64,000 nucleotides of DNA from Cinnamomum chago (GCA_038049695.1 CP142456.1:68599922-68663921); one strand, 5' to 3'; positions 48,236 through 61,285 are shown, counted from the first letter of the stretch. Numbers and translations are program-made. Notes: generated from the sequence alone by a model not told the origin.

Positions 48236-50068
48236 GTGTTCATCAAATGATCTCTCTTTTAATAGTGGAAAATGAATTGAATGGAGATGGAAACTGAATA
48301 ACCAGCCATAACCCCAGTTAATTAATAGTAGGAAAGTTTCCGCTCACCTCATTAATAATCCTTTGTTGCAACTCATATTTGCCACGAATTTTTAGAAACT
48401 CAATTTCATTCAAATAAATGGGCCCACATGGTGCTTTAACAATCACTAATCTTTTATGAGTTTGCTTAAAATTTAAAGAATATAAAGCATATTCTAGAAA
48501 CTAAAACATTTCAATTGATCAGTTAGTGTAACAATTAACTCTACTAAGAGCTCCTAGATTAATATTTGGTCAAACTCTATCAAACTCATTTGACTTATCC
48601 AACTCAATAAGTTACCAAGCCGGTTCTATTTAAGTCAATTCAAAATAAGTTTCTAAATTAAAATAACAACAACAACAACAAGAAGTCAACAACAGTAAAG
48701 AAATCTGATTGCTACAAAAGAAGGCAAAAGTAATTCCTCATATATTTGTCCAAGAGAGTCCAACATATATTTGCTTATAAAGAAAGAAAAATAGAAGTCT
48801 AATATGCCTTAGAGAAATTCCACTTATGTTTAATCAACATTGTCTCTAATGAATTTGAGATCCACTATAGCTTTATTGCAGAGTACTTGCATATGACTCC
48901 CAGAGAAGTAAGTACTAATGTCTGCTGGTGCTACCAGAAGCAAGATAGGTTCAAAGTTTAAAAATTTAGAAACAATCAAGTTCATTGTGTGCTTTCAGCT
49001 CTATGATCTAAGACCATGAAATCAACAATGAACATACATTTGAAAGTTAGTAGGCCCCAACTAAACTACAGAGATTCGAGATCCATCTATAACTTGAGCA
49101 ACTATTCTACGTTGAATTCAAGTGTGTGTTGGCTGCAGTTCTATGTGACTTAACTTATGGGGCTCTCCATTTTGTTCCATCTCGCTTATATCACATCCCT
49201 TTTTAATCTTTAGTCAATTAAATTGATCATATGCATGTTGGATTGACATATGTAAACTATATATCCCAACTCCATACATAATTAGATAATTTTAGGCCCG
49301 CGCCATTTATTTGAAGGTGTTCTGGCTGAAACTCCTGAAAACAATGACACCCATTATCCCCAAAGAGTTTGAATTCCACGTTTGAATATTGGCAGAAGAA
49401 GTCATAAAATCAACCCACTTTTGGCCGGTAGAATTCTCAAAATTCCAGTTTCCAAAATACTACAATATACTATGGGAGCATTTGTAAATCCAGGTGTGGG
49501 ACAGCATTTGGCATATCCAATCCCTTACCTCCATTTGAGTAGCAGGGACTTCAAACTCCAAATGGCATCATCCTAATTTTCTTTTGCTAACAATTGCTCT
49601 AGTGATCTTTCATTGTCTGCATAAGCGTGGACAGAAGGTGGCAATCCCGTGGTATCCTCACTGAAATCCTTGCATTATTATTCCCTTCCCCACTATGGCT
49701 GTGAGTTTGCCACCAATGGCGGAAATGAGAGACAAATATAGATACCATTGTCTCTCCTTTTTGCCAATAGATATCATCCCAAAGTGGCATGGAGCCTAAA
49801 TGTAAAGAGCCCATCTGGCCAAGATCATCCGTGTACAATTAGGGCTCTAACCTACACTCGAGGACAATTTTAATGTCTCTTAAGGCATGTTTGTGCAACG
49901 TGAGAATTATTCACTAAAAGAATAATCTTTCATTTTCCATGCTAATCAATTCTCCTTTATTAGGCGCTAACCTTTTTCTAGCTAGGACAAGAGAAAAATT
50001 GAACTATTTTCTTTCTCAATTAGGCGGAAAACCATTTAACATGAGGGGTGGTAAGAATCATTTTTCCA
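48236..50068. other. Intergenic DNA, nothing recognised
   Basis: Contains one (CAA)n stretch near 48663-48680. No coding frame with a domain. Confidence 0.5.
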
Positions 50069-50250
50069 TGTGCCAACACTTTTTTTTTTTTGGGCTATAG
50101 AGGGTTCCCAACCCGGGTAAACACCCCTGATTCAACCTTCGATTCCTGGATAAGGGAGAAACAGGGGTCGATACTAAGACCTCTAACTCCAGAAAAAGGA
50201 AGAACCGTGGTCCTGACTACTCGACCAACCCCTTGGGATTGTGCCAATAC
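50069..50250 (-). mobile_element. tRNA-like SINE (copy 2), minus strand, with 11-bp TSD
   Basis: On the minus strand the body (50239-50080) reads AAGGGGTTGGTCGAGTAGTC (A-box-like), GTCTTAGTATCGACCCC (B-box-like), then GAATCGAAGGTTGAATC and GGGTTGGGAACCCTCTATAG, ending in poly(A) (T-run 50080-50091). TGTGCCAACAC (50069-50079) and TGTGCCAATAC (50240-50250) flank it with one mismatch. Confidence 0.85.
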
Positions 50251-51738
50251 ATATTGAATTTGACTAAATGATAATTTCTACTTGGCCTTGCCCTCCATAG
50301 TAAAATTTCACAATCCATCAAATGATACAATAGGTAGGATCTGTCCATATGATCACCTTTTGTGCTCACTAATATTCATGTCACAACGTATGCGTTATGC
50401 AATAAACATCAAATCTATAAACTAACATCTCAATATCCTAAATTGTTTTAAGATTTTTCATAATGGTTTTATTTAAATAAAAAAAAACCTTATTTTGTAT
50501 GTCTATGATATTGAGAGTCAACATATAATGGCCAATACGTATTGTATTTATGAGAAAGAAAAATTCAAAATTTTAAAAATATCTCAGCATTTTCAGGAAG
50601 TGATAATTTCCGGAGAAATATATTTTGGACAATGCATTTGATATATATATTTTTCTTAATCTAATTTATTTCTACTTTTCATGGTTGGTAATCATTTTAT
50701 CAAATGCCATTGTTGATTAACTTCAATCTAAAGAAATCGCCGAAAATCGTAAATGGGAAAAAAAGATAAAATGCATGCAATATGAGAGGAGAGAGGGAGG
50801 GAGAATTAATAAACCCTAGCAGGCTTTGAAGAAGAAAATAAGGATTTTTATGGTTTAATCTCTCTTAAACTTGGATACCACTGGATAATGTTAAAAGACC
50901 CCAAAATGATAGCGGGGTAGTTTGACTTTGGTGATTTTTTGCCCAAAATCCTATGACATCGCGATGCATGAATATAATGGGCTTTCCCACTATTAAAATC
51001 TAGTGGAATCGGGGATTTTTTTTCTAGAATTTATAAAAGAAAACACAAGTAATAGATCCCCTTGATTAATTACCAAATGTGGATTTTATTTTTCAAGAGC
51101 CAATTTATGGTGAAGGCTAAAATCGCATTTTCCTTCCTATTTTCGGTTATTGAGTATATTTTTCAAGAAATGATAAAGGAGATTGACATTTCAATGCTCC
51201 TTAAATACTCAATCCCCAATTTCATGATTAAAATTTTGTAAATGCCACCAAAGTTGTTTGACTCTGTACACTTTTTTTTTTTACTTTTTTGCCCTCCATC
51301 CTATGACATCATGGAAGTATAGAAACTCATAATATCATGAGATCCAAATGTTAAAAGTCCAAAAGCCACCTGGAAGTGGAAAAAAAAAGTGTACTAGAGT
51401 CAAACGGCTCAAGTGACATTTAGAGAGTTTTAGTCATGAAAATAGAGATTGATAAGGAGCATTGAAATATCAAATCCCAATTCATAAATGCTAGAATACC
51501 GTGACTCACCATATCATGGGTTTTGGGCAAAATCGTCAACAAAGTAGGCAGATTCTTGATAACAAACAGTGCATACACCATCAACAAAAGGAAACAGAAG
51601 AATTGAAAATGTCAAAGAAACCAACCAAATTTCTCTCTTAGCACTGCCATTATCGGCTACTATATACTACTATCCCGTCCTCCCCATATTACTGCTGGTC
51701 TTTAGAAGTTACAAGAAGACAAATAACCTGAAATCCAA

Positions 51739-51791
<53 letters not shown>

Positions 51792-52068
51792 ATAAGTTTC
51801 AAACAAAACAAAGCTTTTCTGAGTGCTGCTGCTGCTTCTTTGACTTTTTCCCGTAGCTTGATATGAGCTTCTTCTCCATTTCTTGGCCTTTTTGCTGCCT
51901 CTTGTACTTCTTAAGCTTATCTTGGACCTTTAGTTTTCATCCAGCCATTAATGGGGACCAGAGTTTATTCATGAACAAATCAAATAATATCAAAGGATCA
52001 AAGAAGGAAAACAACACCCAAGAACTATCATGATGGAAAGAAGAAGAAGAAGACCACTACCAAATGCT
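50251..52068. other. Intergenic DNA downstream of the trihelix gene
   Basis: Nothing coding is recognised. The last several hundred bases before 52069 probably include the 3' UTR of the minus-strand trihelix gene. Confidence 0.5.
51738..51789. repeat. Compound microsatellite (GT)n(GA)n
   Basis: About nine GT units followed by about 17 GA units, the same architecture as at 27390-27455. Confidence 0.95.
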
Positions 52069-55035
52069 CTATGGAAGATAGATGACAGTAATTTGGAAAA
52101 GTAAAAAGGTTATTGGATTCCGATCCTTCCAAGGTTCAAGGATTTCTGATGCGTGATCTCCTCTTGAGCTGCAGACATAAGTACATACATGGTACATTCG
52201 GAAAGGGATGGAATAAAAGAAAAGCAATAGGACCAAACTAACTGGTTTCCCTCCCTCGCAGTAACCTAGCTTGTGGAATTGGATCTGGTACACCATATTC
52301 TTATCTACCTCATCAACCTCGTCGCCTTGGGTGTCTATGTAGTCTTCTCTGGTTCGATGGATATTAGCGTTGTTGGGTTCCTCCAGCTTATCGCTGCAGT
52401 CCATCACTACTTTCTGCTGCTCCATCTGCTCCTTCATAATGTCTTCTGGCTTCAATACAAAAAAAATAATCAATCAAATCTAAACATTGGAAAAGTTAAT
52501 TTTGATCAATATATATATATATTGGTACAATGTTTACCTTCTTCAATTGGACCTCTTCGAAGAAGCTCGACGGAAAGCCGCCATTGCTCGTCTGCACTGG
52601 TAAAGAGCTTCCTCCTCCTTCGGTACTACTGCTATTGTTGCTGCTCTTGGTTTCAGCTGGTGCTTCTGTTTGCAGTGACATTATCCCTAATGCATCAGTT
52701 CGATTTGGGTTCAAGTTCATATCTTGTTCAGGCTTGATTTGGGTGCTAAAGCTGCTGCTGCTGCCGCCACCGCCAAGGTTCTTCTTCTGATAGAGCGCGT
52801 CTAGTTGGTGGAAGTAAGGGCATGTCTTGGCATCTTCAGGGCGCTTCTTACTGCTCTCCTTCACTTTCTTGAAGTACTTGTTAATGTTCTCCCACTTCTC
52901 CTTGCATCTTTTGGCACTCCTATCGAATCCCAATTGCTGCATTCCACGCGAGATCTCTTCCCACAGTGGGCCTTTTGGCCCCGATTCTTGATACTTTGAT
53001 TCTAGGCCGCTTCGGAGCTTGATCAGCACAAGAACTTCTGATTTAGGCCACCGGGACGACGACACTCGATCGAAGCTCACACCCACGCCCACTTCCTGCT
53101 GCTGCTGCTCCTGCTCCTGCTCAGCTACAACTAATTCAGAAGATGATGGTTGATGACTTACAATTATGGTCTCTTGAGATTTATGTTGTTCTTGCTGCTT
53201 ATGCTGTGGTGGTGGTGGTGGCGGTGGTGGCTGGTGTTGTTGGGGCACTTTTGGTGGTGGTGTGGATGGTTCCGGCTGAGGTTGTGGTGGCGGGGCGGCG
53301 GGGATTGTCGCCAATTGAGGTGGTCGCGGTGGCGGGACAGCGGGAATCGCCACCAATTGCGGTATCTGAACCGTCTGGCCAGCAACTCTCTGGAGGAAAG
53401 CCATCACAGCGGCATCCCTGGATGCAGACGCCGCTCGCTCCTGAGCTATAATCTCATGCTCTTGGGCGAACCTCGCCATCTCCTGCCGCTTCCATGCCTC
53501 CTCCCTTGCCATCCTTTCCTGCTCTCTCTTCTCAATTGCCTCTAGAAATCTCTGCTGCATGGCCTCCTGCTTCTCCATCACCTCCTTCATTAGCCCATCG
53601 AAGAACGCCATCATCTTCTCGCTACACCCTGATCTCTTCCTCTTCCGGCCGGTACCCGTGCTAGGCCCTTCTTCTATCTCATCCTCAGAATCTGAAGACG
53701 ATGATGATGAACTTGTTGAGAAGCAGAATCCAGCATCAGGCACAGAAACAGGAACCGACACTCCAGTGGCAGGTTCTACTCTTGAATCAGACCCAATTTG
53801 CTGAATGTTTATCTGGGTGGTGGGAGCAGCCAGGGTGGGAGTCGGAAGAGGTAGGATTCCGCCGGAAGAAATCACAACCACCGGATTACTGACCGCCATA
53901 GCCGGGGATGGAAGCGACAGATTAGCAGCGGCACTAGTAGTTGCAACTGGGGGATTGCTAGAGCTGTGAAGTGCTTCCAACTGACTGAAAAACTTATAGC
54001 TCTTTCCGTCCTGGCGACCAGCCCTACCTTCTTTGGTTCTCTTGTAGTACTTGTGCACGTTTTCGAACTTCTCCTTGCATTTCTTGGCACTTCTGCTGTA
54101 CCCCAGCTTGGCTAATTTCCTGAGAATCAAGACCCACCACAAGAGAAAAAGAGAACCACAACTCATTACAAAAGCCAGTTGTTTATGATTACATCTCTAC
54201 CTACTTGATTTGGTAAATAAAGGGCCGCAAAGAAATGCATGCCTAGCTGCTTTTCTTCCTTTCCCTTTACCTTTAGCTTTAATGCATAAAAAATTAGTGG
54301 GGCTTCTGGGTTAAATGAGATTTCAGTAATTGGGATTGGTTGGGTTTTGTTGCAGTGGATCTGGGATTGTTGTCATAGAATTCAGAGATTAAAAAAAAAA
54401 AATGCCATTCTTGTGAAAGAGAGAGTAAAAGGGGTTGCTGGGGGCAGAAACAGTTATGATGATTTCCTTTCCATTTGCTCATGGATGATGAAAAGATAAC
54501 AAGCTACAGATTTTCAGCTGTATATAGCTGTATGATATTCTGTTAAAGCATCTACAGAATTGAAACCCCCATATATATTTCAGTTTATTGGAAGAACAGA
54601 TAAAAAAAAAAAGAGGAAAATCCCAAAAACAGTCTCCTTTGGTTTCTGCAATTCTTCAGAAATTGAGGATGTAATATACAATCTGATGGGGGTTTTCTTC
54701 CTTGTATACCTGGAAACATCTTCCCAAAGAGGCCCTTTGAGGGTGGCGTCCCGGAAGATGGCATCCATCTCCGACCTTATCTTCAAAAGGGCTAATGTCT
54801 CCGGCCGCGGCCACCGGTTCCCGGACACTCCTCTCTCCACCTCCTCCCCCTCGTCGCCAAAACTGCCCCCAACCGGCCCCAGCTCATCAAAATTCCCTTG
54901 AGCCGGCGGGCGGCTGCTGATCGGCGATGCCGCCTCCACATGGGTGCCGATGAATGACGACGTTCTCTCCGGCGACACCCCATATCCAGAACCAGACCCA
55001 CCTTGCTGCATATCTCTCACAGCTAAACTACTCAA
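52069..55035 (-). CDS. GTL1: GT-2-clade trihelix transcription factor, GTL1-like, 3 exons, 762 aa
   Basis: Exons (minus strand) 55035-54710, 54119-52538 and 52449-52069 join with GT-AG introns in phases 2 and 0. The N-terminal trihelix (residues ~74-160) opens GNRWPRPETLALLKIRSEMD and continues GPLWEDVSR (exon 1) to KLAKLGYSRSAKKCKEKFEN (exon 2). A Ser/acidic linker and a nuclear-localisation-like RKRKR (~267) follow. A Glu/Arg-rich central helix (~276-355, KREQERMAREEAWKRQEMAR) is diagnostic of GT-2/GTL1. After Pro- and Gln-rich runs, a second trihelix lies at ~463-560 (SSRWPKSEVLVLIKLRSGLE, CKEKWENINKYFKKVKES). The family binds GT elements; GTL1 in Arabidopsis represses trichome and root-hair growth and stomatal-density genes. 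Translation may instead start at Met 55011 (MQQGG), which aligns better with GTL1. The last exon tail is the least certain part. Confidence 0.93.
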
Positions 55036-55105
55036 AATTCTAACTTTTTTCTTCCTCTCTCCCTCCTACTATTCATGAGAGAGAGAGAGAGAGAGAGAGA
55101 GTTAA
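55036..55105 (-). promoter_or_regulatory. CT/GA-rich 5' leader of the trihelix gene
   Basis: (GA)n at 55075-55101 on the plus strand, so the transcript carries (CT)n just before the start codon. GA/CT runs in plant leaders can bind BPC/GAGA-type factors; this role is inferred. Confidence 0.5.
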
Positions 55106-57146
55106 ATGTTGAAAAGGGGGTTGTGGGGAATTGTAGAAAGAGAGAGAATTTGGAACTTGGAAGGGAAAACAGAAACTAGTAAAGTGGGGGTGAAAAAGAG
55201 ATGGAGACAACTGGAAAGGAAAGAGGAAACTGAGGAAGAAAGAGAAAAGAGCCTCTACCAAGTGCGTGCTGGAAATAAATATTTCTGTACATTAATGAAC
55301 AGTAGAAATGTCACTGGAAGGAAAGAAAGGACCAGAAGAAGAGAGTGAAAGAAAATGGAGGAAGAGATGGATGGATGAATGAATGAATGATGGTGATGAT
55401 GATAATGATGTTGATGAGAGAGAGAGAGAAAAGAAAGGACATGTTGGGTGGTCAGCAGATTACTTTGCAGCTAATAATAGTTTTATAAAAAGAATCTGCA
55501 GCAAGAGATGGGCAAAGCTATTCCTTTCTCCCTCTTGGTAAAGGAATATCTTGGATTATACTAATCTAGCCTTTGAGTAACTTAAAGCCTAATGTCAGTA
55601 GTAAGTTTTTTTTTTTTAACATAAAGTGTAGAAGATATGTTTTTTTTTTTCTTTATACACCCATCTACCTGTCTATTTATTTGTAAAGATCCCCTTGGTG
55701 AATGATGAATTACAAGAAGTCATCAGTTTTGCTCAAAGGTTTCAAAAGCTGTGGGTCAAACTTTGTTTGATAGACAATTACAGAATTACAGTGCATGTCA
55801 TTCTTTTAAGAGCATAAATAACTTTTTTATTTTTTAAAAATCAAGGGCTTATTTCATTCACAGAATTTCTAACGAGAATTTGGAGTGTTGGAAATCTTTA
55901 ATTAGATAGTGATGGTTGTCCCCTCGATATTTCCAGATCCACCAATTCCAATGGGTGGAATTCCGAATTCCAGCCACCAAAAATATTTCAAATAACCTTT
56001 GGAATTCTCAAATTCTCAAATTACAAAAGTATATTTTGGAAGCTTGAGCCAAGAGGAAGAATCAAGAATTCCACCCCAATGACAGCTTTTGAAGGATTTA
56101 CGATTTTTCCTGACATGAATTCGTTGAAACAAACAGACCCTAAGTGTGTTTTTTAAATGAATTATTTCTATAATTCGTATAGTATCATTGGGTAGGGTAC
56201 TCTAAAAACAAAAACAAAATGATGCTTAATCACAGTGAGTCCCACCCAGAACTATCATCACTACCTGCCCCTACAAACATATGATCACTGCAGGGACAAG
56301 TGATGTACGATGGACATCAATGATGAGCTATAAGTAGGCCCCACCATGGTTGGATGAATTTTCTAAGGGCTCATTCTAGCTATTTGGATAATTTCGGCAG
56401 ACTCACCATGTTTCTATCATCAATGAGCTCCATTATGTATTAGGGATGGCCCCGAGTATCGCTTCCATCATAGTGCATGAATTGTCGAATTGACCATATG
56501 TGAAACACAATTATTTTTATCTATCTAACCCTGTATTGCTCTTAGTTTGAGGTAAAATTTGGGGAAATTCCTTTTCAAGCTGTCTATGTGATATGAGCAG
56601 GTTAAACAAACAAGAGCAGGCCCAGCATAATACAAATTGATCTTAACTACTCTTAACACCATAATGACATCAACATAGGATAACTTTTTTTTCAAATTAC
56701 AAATGAAATCTACATAACACACTCACTAGAACTACCAGATAGAAATTTTTAGAACCATGTAAGTGGTTTATTGCAATTATTGATTCTTTTAACAGATGCT
56801 GAGAAAATATACAAATAGAAAAGGGGGTATTATGCAAAGCACCATATACACACAGAGAGAGAGAGAGTAAATATATAATTTCAGTGAGAAAGGGTGGGGT
56901 CCTGCAGACAAGAAGGCAATGCAACAGCTGTATAGTGGGCCCCACATGTGGAGGGGGTGGAACGTGCCTGGCGATATTTTCGGATCCACAGTTCCAATGC
57001 CACAACTGCCAGGCATCCTACGGTGTGAGACGGAATCACTTTGACACGTGGCTGCATGTTTTTATCAGGAGTTGGAATCATCTATGTTTCCTACTTAACT
57101 ATGCCCTCTTTCTTCAACAAAATTCATCGAATTGAATTCATATATA
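55106..57146. other. Promoter-side and intergenic DNA of the trihelix gene
   Basis: GA-rich to about 55430, including (GA)n near 55417-55430 and TGAATGAATG/GATGATG runs. 55930-56150 has 'gaattcc' blocks and a MITE-like end (56112-56145), with no partner found. No gene is seen. Confidence 0.45.
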
Positions 57147-57405
57147 GGATGTGTTTGGTCACACCAGCTATTAATAGCGATTGAGGTTATGTAGATGCTG
57201 CTATTGTTGCTGATGTTGTTACTGTTGCTGATGCTAAAAGCTTGGGGGGGGGTCGAGATTATCAAATATCAGCGATTTGAGGTTCTAGAAGACGTCGCTG
57301 TTGCTGTAACTTGTCGTTGTCTTGTATTTGCGTTTGGTGGCCCCCCCGGCGATTTAGTCAATCGCTGTACCAATCGCTAGGAAGTTGCTACAGCCAAACG
57401 CACCC
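57147..57405. mobile_element. MITE candidate, 259 bp, GGRTGYGTTTGG termini
   Basis: Left GGATGTGTTTGG; right, in reverse complement, GGGTGCGTTTGG. Inner motifs 'agcgattga' (left) and 'tcaatcgct', 'ccaatcgctag' (right) recur in inverted orientation, and a G-run (57245-57253) faces a C-run (57342-57348). These termini resemble Tourist/PIF-Harbinger MITEs, but no clean TWA target duplication is present. The plus-strand frame across it is not a gene. Confidence 0.65.
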
Positions 57406-57407
57406 TA

Positions 57408-57625
57408 AGGGGTTGTTCGAGTGGTCAATATCACGTTCCTCCCTCTTTCAAAGCTAGAGGTCTTAGTATTGATCCCCGATTTTTCCTTTTCAGAAACCGA
57501 AGGTTGAGTCCACTTGTACTACCACGTAGGGGCTAAAAGGGTTTTACCCAACTTCTCTTTAGGCCCGGAGGGAATAGTCCAACCCAAAGGATTGGGAACC
57601 CTCCGTTAGTAAAAAAAAAAAAAAC
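57408..57625 (+). mobile_element. tRNA-like SINE (copy 3), with poly(A) tail
   Basis: Begins GGGGTTGTTCGAGTGGTCAA (A-box-like), then GTCTTAGTATTGATCCCCG (B-box-like), GAAACCGAAGGTTGAGTCC, GGCCCGGAGGGAATAGTCC, and GATTGGGAACCCTCCGTTAG followed by A13. It shares all blocks in order with the copies at 30164-31272 and 50080-50239. It starts three bases after the MITE; no target duplication was found. Confidence 0.8.
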
Positions 57626-59086
57626 ATATACACAAAATGTGCAAATTCTCTAATTATCCCCTACATGGAATTCCCAAATCCTCCTCTTCATTTGAGAATT
57701 TCAAAATTCTAAAAGGGTTGGGATTATAAGAATTTTAACGGCTATTTATGATTTTTCTTGTGGTTGGAATTCATAATTCTAGCTTAAAACTGTAGCATTT
57801 GAAAATGCCCAAGAGACAATCGTCACCACCTTGTTTAAAATCTCCAATCATGCTCTTAGAGTGCGTTTGTGTAGGAAAAAAGAATTTATTCTTTACAAAT
57901 TTTCATTAGTGCGAGAGAGGAATTTTGCATTCTAACCCTTAGATATGAGAAATCAAAATCCTCTCTATCGAAAAAAAAAATCAATTCATTTTTTTCCTTT
58001 CTACAAGAAAAAATGTGTTGCAGCAAATGATTAAAAAAAAAAAGCTACATAGCTAGAAAATCATGACACTTCTTCTCTATACCATAAATTCCTCTCGTCT
58101 TACAAATATACGTTGGAGAAATTGTGACTTGGAATAGAATATCACAGTAGAGCCCAACTTTCAAAATTTGAGGTGCTATCTATTTAAATTCTCCACTAAT
58201 AATATATAAGTTTGGCTCAGCTTCACCAGAAGATTGACCGTAACGTGATAATTGGAGCTGTTTCATTTTATCCTCTATGGCATGGGCACAAAAAACTCAT
58301 TTGCTTCCTCTGTGGGGCTACTTTTCAAAATTTTAGATTACACAAAAAATCAGATTTCGCAACCTTTATATGCTTTTCAATCACTAAATTACAAGCATTA
58401 CTTATTCGGCCGGATTAGACTTTGGCTTTCTATTAGTTCAACCCTATTCCAAATATTAAACAAGCCCAAATTTTAGATCTCCATATGCCCTGTGGTAAGG
58501 TCCGAATTTGGTCCAAAGCAAGTTAGTCCGGCCTATGAGCACCCTACGAAACAAGGTTATACAAGCCTTAGATGATCACACCTAAGTTGCCCTGCTAAAT
58601 CTTGCTAGTTTTTGGTGGCTCAACTCTTGTGGCCCCAACAGATGCATCTCAATCAAAGATAGTAAGCAGGTGGGATAGATTTTAATGATGATTAAGGATG
58701 AACCCAATTTTAGTCTAATCTATTGGATCTTAGCCATGAGTTTCATAGCATAAAAATATCTAACTTCTTTACGTTCTATAGACATATTTTGATCAAACCC
58801 CATGGTCTAATAAATATTTAGATTCATGCTAAATTAGGGTCATTATCATTCCATGATATTTAAGTGTGTGTAAAGGGATTTGCTTCATTGAAATCACATT
58901 CGAACCCAACTCACTTAGGTTACGTTTGGCAATCAAATCTTTAGGGAAAAGGTTTTCGATTTTTCTACAGATACGAAAAAACCCATGTTTGGTAATTGTA
59001 AATTTATGATAATTTAGACGAATGAAAATCTTCATTTGTTAAGATTTTCATATCCGACGTCCCCTCATAAGATCTGAAAATCCTCA
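57626..59086. other. Intergenic DNA, nothing recognised
   Basis: AT-rich. 58918-59000 has a MITE-like 'ggttacgtttggcaatcaaat' end without a partner. No gene. Confidence 0.45.
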
Positions 59087-59580
59087 CACTACTAGAAAAA
59101 AGGGTTTTTATATCGGCTAAAAACCGATATAAAAGACCTATTAATTCGGTTTTTTAGTAAACTTCGAACCGATAAAAGTACCCCTGATATAATAAACAAC
59201 TATAACCGATATAATATGTGTATTATTTCATATCAGTTTTTGGACAACTGATGTCTTTTGAACCTGAAATTATAACACATATTACTATAAAACTGATATA
59301 AAAAAAAGTGAAACTGATATAAAAAATATTTATAATAACAGTTTTCGGAGAACTGATGTGTTTTGAAACTGAAATTATAGCATACATTACTGTAAAACCG
59401 ATATAAAAATTATTTATAATATCGGTTTTCGGAGAACTGATGTGTTTTGAAATTGAAATTATAGCATACATTACTGTAAAACCGATATAAAAAAGAGTGA
59501 AAACGATATAAAAATTATTTATAGTATCAGTTATAAAGGGCATTGTTATATCGGTTTTTTTGGATTGTATTATATCATTT
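59087..59580 (+). mobile_element. CACTA (En/Spm) element 5' end with subterminal repeats
   Basis: Begins CACTACTAGAAAAAAGGG, the canonical plant CACTA terminus, preceded by TCA (possible 3-bp duplication). The next 480 bases hold about a dozen ACCGATATAAAA/TTTATATCGGTT motifs in both orientations and a tandem ~75-80-base block (TCGGTTTTCGGAGAACTGAT, then TTGAAACTGAAATTATAGCA) in three copies (about 59230-59540). The reciprocal terminus is not found to base 64000, so the element is either long or truncated. The minus-strand frame at 59223-59543 is a repeat artefact. Confidence 0.85.
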
Positions 59581-59802
59581 GTTCTATAACCGATTTAATA
59601 TTATGTATGCATTTTTTTTTATCGAAAGAATTTGCATTGTTGTAGTACCTATAAAACCTGCAGTACCATAAAATATACATGTAGTATCATTGCAGTACAC
59701 TGTACACCAATAAAACTTTGCACTATATATACAAAGTGATCATATATATAACTAATTAATAATTAACATAAAGCTTGACTAGACAATTCTCTATGGAAAT
59801 AT

Positions 59803-59849
<47 letters not shown>

Positions 59850-60653
59850 TCTACATTGTCTTCCATGGGATGTACAAAAAGTTGGAACTATATATAAACA
59901 AAAAAACCAACAGAACATGATTTATATGGAGTATTCATGAACGTGATGGCCCACTACATTAGCTACTTATATAAGTGAATCATATCCATCTCATAGAAAA
60001 TAAAAAAAAACACAACAAACACCACAATCATACCACATTCTATACAATGAAGCAAACTTATGCTCTTCTGACACCTCCAAGTAAACCTAGCTTCTACAAA
60101 TCAACTTAAGTACAAAGAAATAAAATAAAAATAACAATATTGGATAAGTTGATAAATCTGCAATACGTACAAATGATACATATATACATGTACCTAGAAT
60201 GACTCCTATCCCTTGACAGTGACAGTGGCAGTGACTCAACTGCAACTACACAATACGCAACATCAAACCATAACAACTTTCAATGACCACAAAAAAGGAA
60301 AACATCCCTGATAATCCATTCAAGGTAATAAACCAATAAATACCAAAACACCCACCTGAAAATCAAGAAGAAATTATAAGAGGAATCCTCAACTGCTACA
60401 AAGTTACAAAAGCAAATAAAAATGTGCAACATCTTTCTTTTCTACTGCCTTCCATACACCTTTTGATAATTAGGATTTACGAAAAGGACGAACAAAACAA
60501 TTGACATTCTCTGGTTAGAGTATGATAAGAAACAAGTTCATAAATTAAATATTTGATTTCTCAGAATGAAATACCACAGATGCTATAATCTTTTGAGCTA
60601 CATTAGAAAATAAAAATCTAAAAGAAAAGGAAAAGAGAAATTTCTCCTCTTCC
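59581..60653. other. AT-rich DNA, possibly CACTA interior; (TA)n run
   Basis: (TA)n at 59812-59847. No transposase domain was recognised. Confidence 0.4.
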
Positions 60654-60654
60654 A

Positions 60655-60820
60655 CACCTGCACACACCCACTTGCTGCACCACCGTGCACACACGCACCT
60701 GCACACCCACAGCCTCCTCCTCTTCCACCCCCTGCACACCCACCTGCCCACCTGTTGCACCACCCTGCACACACCCACCCTGCACAGCCCACCTGCTGCA
60801 CCACCCTGCACACACCCGTC
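60655..60820. repeat. C-rich minisatellite
   Basis: Blocks 'ctgcaccaccctgcacacaccca' and 'cctgcacacccacctgcc' recur several times in irregular order. Open frames on both strands through it (Cys/Gly/Val/Trp-rich or His/Thr/Pro-rich) are repeat artefacts. Confidence 0.85.
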
Positions 60821-61285
60821 AAAAGCATTATATCATCTCCATCCACAAATCAAAACATTAGGAAACAAATATCTCCTGAGAATTTGAGGGACTTGTCTGT
60901 CTCCTCCTAGCAATGGTCTTTCTTTGAATTATAGCTCACAAATATGATGGGTTCCAATCCCACATATAAGTAGACTACTACAATGGCATCAACATGGAAA
61001 TGGATTTCAGTATAAAAACATGTCTCCAAAGCTGACAAACACTAAACCACTTCTCAAGAATTAAACTTTTACTAAATTTAAGCTCAATAGCCTCAATACT
61101 TGACACTAAAACAAGGGAAAATAAATAGGGCTTGCCAATGGCGGAACCACAGTAGGGCCTGGGGGGGCCTTTGGAAAAGTCTTGAACATCACCACAAAAT
61201 GCCCCCCCCCCCCCCCCCCAAGTTTTTGTCCCCCCCGCCCCAACTTTACAGTCCCTTTCCCTATTCCCATATCCCCAGGACCCCA

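Noticed and set aside
53143..53545. Plus-strand frames opposite the trihelix gene
   Set aside because: Shadows of Pro/Gln-coding repeats in the real minus-strand exon.
55930..56150. Second Tourist-like MITE
   Set aside because: One end (near 56112-56145) is plausible, but no inverted partner or target duplication was found.
59223..59543. 106-codon minus-strand frame with repeated FYIGFTVMYAIIS
   Set aside because: Product of the CACTA subterminal repeats, not a gene.
60545..60887. Cys/Gly/Trp-rich and His/Pro-rich frames on both strands
   Set aside because: Minisatellite translations; frames overlap on both strands.
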